A stretch of DNA of 6,122 nucleotides from JBEIJQ01 sp040380145 (GTDB lineage Bacteria > Bacteroidota > Bacteroidia > Chitinophagales > Saprospiraceae). Shown here piece after piece: positions 1 through 5,816 of this stretch. The translations under genes and the position numbers were made by a program. Location of the stretch: the NCBI GenBank assembly GCA_040380145.1, contig JBEIJQ010000169.1:1-6122 (forward strand), in the 5' to 3' direction. The notes beneath the pieces are model-generated. The model worked only from the letters and a program-made list of their open reading frames with translations. It ran no database searches and was not told the DNA's origin. Every line of letters begins with the position of its first letter. Position 1 is the first letter of the stretch.

Positions 1-8
1 CGCGAGTC

Positions 9-33
9 TTTTGTTCGCGGGCGCGAAAAAAAA
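9..33. repeat. GC-centred inverted repeat at the left edge
   Basis: TTCGCG (14-19) and CGCGAA (22-27) are exact reverse complements around a GG centre. After one G/A mismatch the pairing continues through T-runs and A-runs on either side (9-12 against 29-32). On neither strand is the hairpin followed by a proper T-tract, so it is not a standard intrinsic terminator. It may be part of an intergenic element extending out of the window, or chance in GC-rich DNA. Confidence 0.35.
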
Positions 34-248
34 CTCGCTTTGCGGGGCGGCGTTTCGGCCTCGGATCAGCGTCGTGTGCCGCAAATCATCCAACATGGTG
101 TTAGCTCAGGCCCGCTACCAAAAGCCGCGCTGTCGGGATTTTCTCGAAGGCCGGCTGGGCAGTAAGAAATTCTTACAGGTCGTTCTTCGATTTTTGAGGG
201 TGTCTAGAGCGTGGTTCAATCTGTATTTCAATTTTTTACAATCAGCAT

Positions 249-271
249 TTTCTAATGGCCGCCATTAGAAA
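249..271. repeat. Inverted repeat with 11-bp arms, possible terminator or operator
   Basis: TTTCTAATGGC (249-259) and GCCATTAGAAA (261-271) are perfect reverse complements around a single central C. The plus strand continues with TTTTT (272-276), so a transcript from the left could form a hairpin of about 10 bp with a short loop followed by U residues. That would fit a terminator for a plus-strand gene left of the window. A related half-site, CCTAATGAC (277-285), matches the left arm at 7 of 9 positions, which instead suggests a possible protein-binding site. The structure is seen directly; its function is inferred. Confidence 0.5.
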
Positions 272-390
272 TTTTTCCTAATGACAATTTTGAGATAAAC
301 GGCGCCGGAGATGCCCCGAACGACCCATAATTTACTTTTCGGAGGTTCATAGGAGGGGCGAATAGGCGATAATTCTATCCAACTGTTTGT

Positions 391-418
391 TTTTTATTTT
401 TTTATAAAAAAATAAAAA
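391..418. repeat. Perfect A/T-only palindrome after the large gene
   Basis: This is a 28-bp perfect palindrome made only of A and T, centred between 404 and 405. Each half has a run of five and a run of seven identical bases separated by a single opposite base. It begins 22 bases beyond the stop codon of the minus-strand gene. A transcript from that gene could fold it into a hairpin of about 12 bp, but there are no G-C pairs and no U-tract after it, so it is not a textbook intrinsic terminator. It could help stop or stabilise the transcript, or extrude as a cruciform in DNA. Confidence 0.55.
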
Positions 419-440
419 GTTCAAATGAAAATCCGCACCA

Positions 441-3400
441 TCAAGGCGTCAGCAGGACCACGCGCATCGTCTGTATTTCCCCGGCTTCGTGAGTGGCGCG
501 CAACAGGTAAGTGCCGCCGGGTGAATGGGCATCCAGTGTCCAATTTGCGCGGCTTTGCGCGTTCAAACGCTGCGCGGCGATCAATCGTCCCTGGGGATCG
601 AACATTTGCAGGAGGCCCGTGAACGGGCGCTCGAAAACCACGCTGAAAGTACCCGATGTGGGATTGGGAAAAACGCTTGCTCGGTTCGTTTCCCCATCGC
701 CGGCCATTCGCGACAGCGGCCTTGCACCGCCGAACTCAAAAGCGCCCATGTCCACACCGCCGCCCTGGGGCCTCGGCGAACCGTCGAAATCCACTGCCGG
801 TGCACCCGCCGTTTGTCCGGCATCGATGGCTCCGGAAGCCGCGGTCAAGTGGAAGTCGCCGGCTCCGGCGTTCACGAAACCGGGCTGTGCAGCCAGGTTG
901 CCCGCTCCGCACGACAATACCCCGTTACCCGCCGTCACCGCGGTACAGGGCAAGGCGTCCAACAGGTTGTGCACCAAGGAAATATTGGCCGTGGCCCCCA
1001 CGTTGACGAAGGTGCGGCTGGTAGGGTCCGTGGTGGGGTTGTTGCGCGCGATGCAGTTGCGCAGCGACAGGTTAGAAGCGGCCGTGGCCGCGATGTTGTG
1101 GGCGCAGCCGCCCGTTCCGGCGCCGTTGCCGTACAAGGTGCAATTGGTCAGCCCCGTGGGCATCGGTGAACTCGTGTTCGCGTTCAGATACAATGCCCCG
1201 CCCGACTTGTTGGCGGTATTGGTCTGGAAAACGCAGTTGGTGAACTGCAGTGCGGAGGCCGAACCGGTGTTCAGGGTGTAGTGGAAGGCGCCGCCGCCGT
1301 TTTGTGCCGCCGAGTTGTTGGCAAAGCGGGTCGCCGAAACCTGCACTGCCGTCTGCCCGGCCCGCAGCGTGGAGACGAACAGGGCACCGCCCTGGGCAGA
1401 GGAATTGTTTTCGAACAGCGCGTTCGACAACACGGCTTGGTTGCCCCCTCCGGCAAACTCCGACAAGAAGCAGATGGCCCCGCCGTTGCCCACCGTGGCC
1501 ACATTGCCCGAAAACAGGCTCCGCTCCGTTTGCAGGTTCAGCGCCCCGCCCGCCGCATGCTGATAAAAAGCCCCGCCGTGGGGCGCGGCGTTGTCCGTGA
1601 ACTCGCAATCGCTCGAGGAAATCTGCAAGTTGCCGCCGCTCCTGGAAAAATGGTATCCGGCGCCACCGAGCGCCCCTGCCGTGTTGCCGCCGAACGAACA
1701 GGCCGAAAAGTCGAGCGACAGGTTTCCTCCCGAAGCGGCCCAGGCGTACAGGGCCCCGCCTTTTTGCGGCGTCTGGTTCTGCAAAAAAACACAGCCGTTG
1801 AACGAGGCTTGCAGGGAAGCCCCCTGCGCCATGGCGCACAGCCCGCCCCCATCGTACAGCGCCTCGTTGCCCTCAAAGGCTACTTCTTGGAACACGGGAG
1901 CCACGAGTCCGCCGTTGACGGCGTACAAGCAAGTGCCCGCGCCCTTGGCCGAGGCCCGGTTGTCCGCCACGCGCAGACGGGCCAGGGTCGGCGAGGATTG
2001 CTGCCCCGCACCGGAGGCTTGCACGTACAACCCGCCCCCGTTGCCGTTGGAACGGGCGTCCACGAGGTGGAAACCGTCCAACACCGAGGAGGCCCCCACA
2101 TTGTTGGCCGTCACCACGCGATGGGAATTGTCGGTGGCCACGGCCGGATCGCCGATGTTGCCGGAAAGGATTGTGGGGTGGGCCTGCCAATCCCGATGTG
2201 CCGGCGAGCAGCCGGTGCCGTTGCCGGGAAATCCGCCATATACCGCCACGCCCGGCCTTAGCGAGAAGGTTTCCCCGCGGTTGGTGCCCGCCGTGGGCCG
2301 ATAAGTGCCGGCCGCCACCCAGATCTGTGTGCCCGGCGTGGCGGCCGACAATGCCGACTGCAGATTTCTGAAAGCATTGGCCCAAGAGGTGCCGTTGTTG
2401 GCCCCCGGCGCATCGTCGTCCACATAGATCACGCCCGGAACGGACGGACAAACGTCAACCGTGACGGAAAAGGAGCAGGCGGCGGTATTGCCGGAAGCGT
2501 CCGCAGCGGTGAGCGTGACCTGCACGACCTGCGCGGAAACGATCAATGTGCCCGGAGCCGGAGTCTGTACCACCGAAGCCACCGAACAGTTGTCGGTCGC
2601 CGAACCGGGCTGGACAAAATTGCCCAAAGGCACAGGGCCGTTGCCGATCAGTGCCTGCGCCGTCGGACAGGCGAGGATCGGCGGGAGCGCATCGGCCACC
2701 GTCACGGAAAAAGAACAAGTGGCGGTGTTGCCCGAAGCGTCGGTCGCCGTGGCGACCACCGCCGTGCTGCCCAAGGAGAAAACGCTGCCCGAGGGCGGCG
2801 AAAAGGCGACCGCAACCGAGCAGGCATCGGTCGCCGCCACCGTGAAAGTGGCCACGGCGCTGCACGAGCCGTTCGGGGCCGCCAAGAGGATGTTCGCAGG
2901 ACAAACCAGCACCGGCGGCGAGGTGTCTGCCACCGACAAGACCGCCGGGGCGGTGGCGGTACAACCGAAGGCGTCCGTCACCGTCACGGCATATGGGCCG
3001 ACGCCGAGCGAGGAGAGATCTTCGGTGGACGCGCCGTTGCTCCAAGCATATAAAAACGGGCCCGTCCCGCCGCCGACCGTGAGATCCAGCGCGCCGTCGC
3101 TGCTACCCGGGCAAGAAACGGGCGTGTTGACCATGGACAAAGGAATCGGCTGGCAGAGGTTGTTCACGACGATGGTGACTTCATCTTGCGCGCTGCATCC
3201 GGAAGGATCCGTGTATTGAACGGTAAAAGTATGGTTGCCGGGGGCAAAAGGCCCGACCGTGATCTGTGGTCCCGTCATCGCGCCTGGATTCCAAGTGAAG
3301 GAACTGAAAACAGTGTTGACCGTGCCCAGCGTCGGATTGAACGAGCCGATGGTCTGCAGAGGTCCGCCGGAAGCGGCCAGTGCCCAGTCGTTGGAGCGGT

Positions 3401-4994
3401 TGCTGTCGGTGGCGGCGTTGCGCAGGACTCCGGCGCGGCCGGGGCTGTTGGCGATATTGCCCGACCAATCGGCGGCGGTGACGCCCGAGGCCGCCGGAAA
3501 AGAAAAACCGCCGGTGGCCGCGGCGTCGATGATCGCCCCGCCGGCCGTGCGAAGCACATAGCCGTATGACGCGGTCGAGGACGGCGAAAGACCCGAGGCC
3601 ATGGAGAAAAAGCGGTTGGCGGGACTGCTCGGCGTGTTGTTGTGGGCAAAAACGGCCGTTCCCGCGGGCGGGATGATCGTGCCCGGCGGGATCGTGTAGG
3701 TGAACGAGGCCGTTTGCGAACTCCACACGACGATTTGCAATCCGCCCACGGCGATCGGGGCCGTGGAGTGCACATTGGAGAGTTCCAGTCCGTCGAAATC
3801 CAGGGTGGCCGTGGGTATGTAAGCGGGGTAGGGGGTGGTGGCCCCCAATCCCGTTTCGAAGTGGGTGATCTCGGTAAAAAGGATGGGAAACCGCGATGAG
3901 TCGTCCACCGTGGCCGTGAGCGTGGCGGTCACTCCCGGATCGATCGTCTGGTCGGGGCCGGCGTTCAGCCCGAGGTAGTGTTCCAAGTAATTCCCCACGG
4001 GAAAAGTGCCGAAAATACCGTTCGAGCCGATCGCCGAAATGCCGTACGACACGTTCTGGCGCTCCGGACCGACCGTGGGAGGCAGGGTTGCCGACCACAC
4101 GCCCGAAAACGCGTCGCCGCTGATCCGGACCATCGGGACCGGAGTTTGTGCGATGCCGTTGACCGAATAGGCGACCGCAACATTGGAAACGCCCCCCGCG
4201 TCGGCGACGGTGGCGGTCACGGCGTGGGGAACCCCGCCGCATTGTTGGGCCGAGGGAGATACCGCCGCATTGGAGACGGAAAAGGATACCGGCAGCCAAC
4301 TGAACGAAAGACCGGTGGCGGGCAAAACGGATTGGCCGAGCGTCATGGTGGCCGTATTGGCCGTTCCGGCGGTCGAAGCGGACCAATCGGCCGTCGTCGT
4401 GCGGTTGTTGAAGTCGGTGTTGGCGTTTCCGCGGAGGCCCACCTGCACCTCGCGCGGCGTGGCGTTTTTGGCCATCGGGCCGTACAGGATCTGTACCCTG
4501 TTGGTGGTCTCGTGCAAAACGATCTGGAAGTTGTAGGTGTCGTCGAGGTTGGTCGCCGCGGGAAAACTCGCGAAACGGGCCCATTGGACGACCAGGGTGC
4601 GGTTGGGGGCGGTTCCCAAGACCTGGTATCGGAGCTCGGCGTTGGCCAGCCCTTCCATGTCGTGGTTGAGGGCCGCCACGACATGGTTGGACGAACCCGT
4701 AGAAAGGGCCGTATAGGTGTTGGCCACCGTAGGGCCCAAAGCGAGATAGCCATTGGCGTTGACACTGAAAACGCTCTGGGAAATTCCGTTGAACACGAAC
4801 GGAAACCCGATGGACAAGTTCGTATAGTTGTTGTCGTCCATCGCGCCCGTGCCCAAAACCGTTCCGCCGACGATCGGCGCATAAGTGCCGTTCGATTGGC
4901 TGAATCCATAGGTGGTGGTCACTTGGGCGAGCAGGCGGCCGGTGCCGGCCGACAACAGCGAAATGGCAGATAGTAATGAAAAAACGCTTTTCAT
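441..4994 (-). CDS. Large secreted T9SS cargo protein with SprB, HYR and beta-helix domains
   Basis: This encodes a 1,517-residue protein expected to cross the inner membrane by Sec and the outer membrane by type IX secretion, probably acting as a surface or released adhesin-like protein; no catalytic motif is visible. The start at 4994 is preferred over an in-frame ATG at 5030 because residues 1-23 (MKSVFSLL...) then form a compact signal peptide cleaved near LLA|Q. Domains: N-terminal beta-sandwich with GGT and SVNANGYLALG (26-234); Ig-like segment (about 236-340); PKD-like halves (about 345-368 and 560-611) flanking a lamin-tail-like insert (about 373-556); SprB repeat (614-688); two HYR domains (689-766, 767-850); parallel beta-helix opening IYVDDDAPGANNGTSW (856 on), with GGA repeats at 986-1297; choice-of-anchor-Q-like end with IDAG and DMGAFEFGG (about 1370-1424); and T9SS type A sorting domain (1439-1517) with FPNPTSG and GGTYLLRA. 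Upstream is A/T-rich without Shine-Dalgarno. The natural ligand is unknown. Confidence 0.93.
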   Translation of the reverse strand: MKSVFSLLSAISLLSAGTGRLLAQVTTTYGFSQSNGTYAPIVGGTVLGTGAMDDNNYTNLSIGFPFVFNGISQSVFSVNANGYLALGPTVANTYTALSTGSSNHVVAALNHDMEGLANAELRYQVLGTAPNRTLVVQWARFASFPAATNLDDTYNFQIVLHETTNRVQILYGPMAKNATPREVQVGLRGNANTDFNNRTTTADWSASTAGTANTATMTLGQSVLPATGLSFSWLPVSFSVSNAAVSPSAQQCGGVPHAVTATVADAGGVSNVAVAYSVNGIAQTPVPMVRISGDAFSGVWSATLPPTVGPERQNVSYGISAIGSNGIFGTFPVGNYLEHYLGLNAGPDQTIDPGVTATLTATVDDSSRFPILFTEITHFETGLGATTPYPAYIPTATLDFDGLELSNVHSTAPIAVGGLQIVVWSSQTASFTYTIPPGTIIPPAGTAVFAHNNTPSSPANRFFSMASGLSPSSTASYGYVLRTAGGAIIDAAATGGFSFPAASGVTAADWSGNIANSPGRAGVLRNAATDSNRSNDWALAASGGPLQTIGSFNPTLGTVNTVFSSFTWNPGAMTGPQITVGPFAPGNHTFTVQYTDPSGCSAQDEVTIVVNNLCQPIPLSMVNTPVSCPGSSDGALDLTVGGGTGPFLYAWSNGASTEDLSSLGVGPYAVTVTDAFGCTATAPAVLSVADTSPPVLVCPANILLAAPNGSCSAVATFTVAATDACSVAVAFSPPSGSVFSLGSTAVVATATDASGNTATCSFSVTVADALPPILACPTAQALIGNGPVPLGNFVQPGSATDNCSVASVVQTPAPGTLIVSAQVVQVTLTAADASGNTAACSFSVTVDVCPSVPGVIYVDDDAPGANNGTSWANAFRNLQSALSAATPGTQIWVAAGTYRPTAGTNRGETFSLRPGVAVYGGFPGNGTGCSPAHRDWQAHPTILSGNIGDPAVATDNSHRVVTANNVGASSVLDGFHLVDARSNGNGGGLYVQASGAGQQSSPTLARLRVADNRASAKGAGTCLYAVNGGLVAPVFQEVAFEGNEALYDGGGLCAMAQGASLQASFNGCVFLQNQTPQKGGALYAWAASGGNLSLDFSACSFGGNTAGALGGAGYHFSRSGGNLQISSSDCEFTDNAAPHGGAFYQHAAGGALNLQTERSLFSGNVATVGNGGAICFLSEFAGGGNQAVLSNALFENNSSAQGGALFVSTLRAGQTAVQVSATRFANNSAAQNGGGAFHYTLNTGSASALQFTNCVFQTNTANKSGGALYLNANTSSPMPTGLTNCTLYGNGAGTGGCAHNIAATAASNLSLRNCIARNNPTTDPTSRTFVNVGATANISLVHNLLDALPCTAVTAGNGVLSCGAGNLAAQPGFVNAGAGDFHLTAASGAIDAGQTAGAPAVDFDGSPRPQGGGVDMGAFEFGGARPLSRMAGDGETNRASVFPNPTSGTFSVVFERPFTGLLQMFDPQGRLIAAQRLNAQSRANWTLDAHSPGGTYLLRATHEAGEIQTMRVVLLTP
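1098..2039 (-). repeat. Protein-level FxxN...GGA repeats of the beta-helix (about 11 units)
   Basis: Within the large protein, a GG-small-hydrophobic motif (GGLY, GGALY, GGAFY, GGAIC, GGALF and similar) recurs at residues 986, 1018 (degenerate), 1049, 1079, 1110, 1140, 1171, 1202, 1234, 1265 and 1295, a spacing of 30-32 residues. Most are preceded by FxxN: FEGN, FLQN, FGGN, FTDN, FSGN, FENN, FANN, FQTN. FxxN plus GGA[ILV] is the signature of chlamydial polymorphic membrane protein repeats, which build right-handed beta-helices, and each unit here should be one coil. The units are diverged at DNA level, so this is an old or selected array rather than a recent tandem duplication. Confidence 0.8.
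2445..2930 (-). repeat. Tandem HYR domains in the large protein
   Basis: Residues 689-766 and 767-850 are two consecutive HYR (hyalin-repeat) domains. Both show the family hallmarks: PP-[IV]-L-x-CP at the start, a central TD-[AN]-CS motif, then a DASGNTA-[TA]-CSFSVTV ending. HYR domains have an immunoglobulin-like fold linked to cell adhesion, and in Bacteroidota they commonly serve as spacers in secreted surface proteins. The two copies share their ends closely but differ in the middle; the second lacks the SCSA segment present in the first. Confidence 0.85.
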
Positions 4995-5021
4995 AGATGT
5001 AATGTACGAATGGCCTCTCAA

Positions 5022-5053
5022 CAAAGACAAAAATGCAAAGAGTTTTTGCCGAA
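5022..5053 (-). promoter_or_regulatory. Weak candidate promoter for the large surface-protein gene
   Basis: Read on the minus strand, TGTCTTTG (5029-5022) matches the Bacteroidota -7 element TAnnTTTG at five of six fixed positions. TTCG (5053-5050), one mismatch from the -33 TTTG, lies 20 bases upstream. Transcription would start near 5015, giving a short leader before the ATG at 4994 and excluding the upstream ATG at 5030. Both boxes are imperfect, so this is only a candidate. Confidence 0.22.
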
Positions 5054-5237
5054 GGCCCTTGGGGAATTGGCGATTTTAGGATTTTCGAACAAAAATCCAA
5101 AATAGACGAGCTTGATTTTTTGGAGGCACCAAATGGAGCACGATACCCAAACCATTGTAGAAATAATTGAATATTAGAATTGTCTAAAAAATAGGCTAGA
5201 GATATTTTTTTTGTTTATTATGGCAAAAAATGGGGTA

Positions 5238-5270
5238 TTTGTTTTTTATTTTCAAAAAAAACTATTTTTG
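5238..5270 (+). promoter_or_regulatory. Bacteroidota-type promoter of the lipoprotein gene
   Basis: TTTG at 5238-5241 and TATTTTTG at 5263-5270 match the -33 (TTTG) and -7 (TAnnTTTG) consensus of the Bacteroidota primary sigma factor exactly, with a 21-base spacer at the upper end of the usual range. Transcription would begin near 5276, leaving a leader of about 90 bases before the ATG at 5370. Because the surroundings are A/T-rich, chance matches are easier here, but the pair is well placed. Confidence 0.55.
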
Positions 5271-5369
5271 ACTCCAAAAGCTCTTTTGTCGGTGGAGACC
5301 AGCAACCACTAAAAAAACGGGGCGAAATCCGAAAAGCCAAACGAGTAGGAATTTTAAACCCATACCATT

Positions 5370-5816
5370 ATGAAACATCTTTTCAAATTTGCCTCATTTC
5401 TGTTCGTCTTGACATTCTTTGCAAGCTGCACCTCGATCAACAAGACGATGAAAGAACCCAACGTCCGGGTTGAATTGAACAGAAACGACTTTACCATTTC
5501 CGAACAATTTTCTGCAGAGGCCACTTCGGTGAAAATCTTCGGAATTGATTTCAAGCGCTTGTTCAAAAGCACGGCCGGTGCCTCGGAAGGTGCCTCTGCG
5601 AGCATCAATTTGGCCAGCTTGCCGATCATCGGAAATTATCTTGGCGACAAAACCGCCAATTATGCCCTTTATGAAATCATGAACGGCAATCAAGGATACG
5701 ACGTTGTCATTTATCCCCAATATGAAACCCGGGTTTCGAAGCCGTTTTTGGGATTGGGCTTCATCTTGAAAAAAACGACGGTCAAGGCAACTGCACGCCT
5801 CGGCAAACTCAAGTGA
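5370..5816 (+). CDS. Small predicted lipoprotein of unknown function
   Basis: This encodes 148 residues. The N-terminus is a lipoprotein signal peptide: positive n-region (MKHLFK), hydrophobic stretch to residue 17, then FASC with Cys20 as the likely lipidated residue. Phe at -3 of the lipobox departs from the usual Leu. The residues after Cys20 (TSINK) lack the acidic run associated with surface-exported Bacteroidota lipoproteins, so a periplasm-facing location is more likely. The mature part has beta-rich segments (NVRVELNRNDFTIS), an Ala/Ser-rich stretch with SLPIIGNYLGDKTANYALYEIM (about 87-108, probably helical), and a YDVVIYPQYET strand followed by a basic end (KKTTVKATARLGKLK). This order resembles short uncharacterised Bacteroidota lipoproteins of the Trl/DUF6567 sort, a comparison made from memory. 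The start has no Shine-Dalgarno at normal spacing (AGTAGGA lies about 19 bases upstream). It is probably monocistronic, with its own promoter and terminator. Confidence 0.88.
   Translation: MKHLFKFASFLFVLTFFASCTSINKTMKEPNVRVELNRNDFTISEQFSAEATSVKIFGIDFKRLFKSTAGASEGASASINLASLPIIGNYLGDKTANYALYEIMNGNQGYDVVIYPQYETRVSKPFLGLGFILKKTTVKATARLGKLK

Larger units (their letters stand above)
1..440. other. Non-coding region downstream of the large surface-protein gene
   Basis: No gene is supported here. The only sizeable open frame (11-268, plus strand) would need a TTG start at the very edge, has no ribosome-binding site, and its translation has an unbalanced composition with no recognisable motif. The region does hold structured DNA: a GC-rich inverted repeat near 9-33, an 11-bp-arm inverted repeat at 249-271 followed by a T-run and a related half-site, and an A/T-only palindrome at 391-418. 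Composition falls from GC-rich at the left edge to very A/T-rich near 385-420. A fragment resembling a tRNA D-arm near 101-109 has no matching T-arm and was not called. Confidence 0.6.
4995..5369. other. Divergent intergenic region between the two genes
   Basis: These 375 bases separate two divergently transcribed genes and contain no supported ORF. The segment is strongly A/T-rich: the line at 5161-5220 has about 10 G or C in 60 bases. It holds the lipoprotein promoter (5238-5270) and a weak candidate promoter for the large gene (5022-5053). A 7-bp inverted repeat, GGATTTT (5079-5085) against AAAATCC (5092-5098), lies upstream of the large gene but is short and A/T-rich. No other regulatory structure was recognised. 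Confidence 0.7.

Noticed and set aside
98..175. tRNA-like stretch with TTAGCTCAG
   Set aside because: The D-arm-like string has no matching T-arm, no anticodon stem and no acceptor pairing.
11..268. Plus-strand open frame of 85 codons at the left edge
   Set aside because: It needs a TTG start with no ribosome-binding site, has no recognisable motif or periodic codon bias, and runs through an inverted repeat (249-271) that looks regulatory.
856..2429. Enzymatic (pectate lyase or glycosidase) role for the beta-helix
   Set aside because: The fold resembles pectin-lyase-type helices, but no catalytic Asp or Arg motif of those families could be seen, and the GGA/FxxN repeats point to a structural or adhesive role.
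1281..4973. Long plus-strand open frames antisense to the large gene (for example 1281-2261 and 3978-4973)
   Set aside because: Stop codons are rare on the opposite strand of GC-rich coding DNA. These frames have low-complexity Arg/Gly/Ala composition and no start signals.
3181..5100. 639-codon minus-strand open frame overlapping the large gene in another frame
   Set aside because: It is a shadow caused by high GC: the translation is rich in Arg, Gly, His and Pro, has no domains, and lies inside a gene with clear family signatures.
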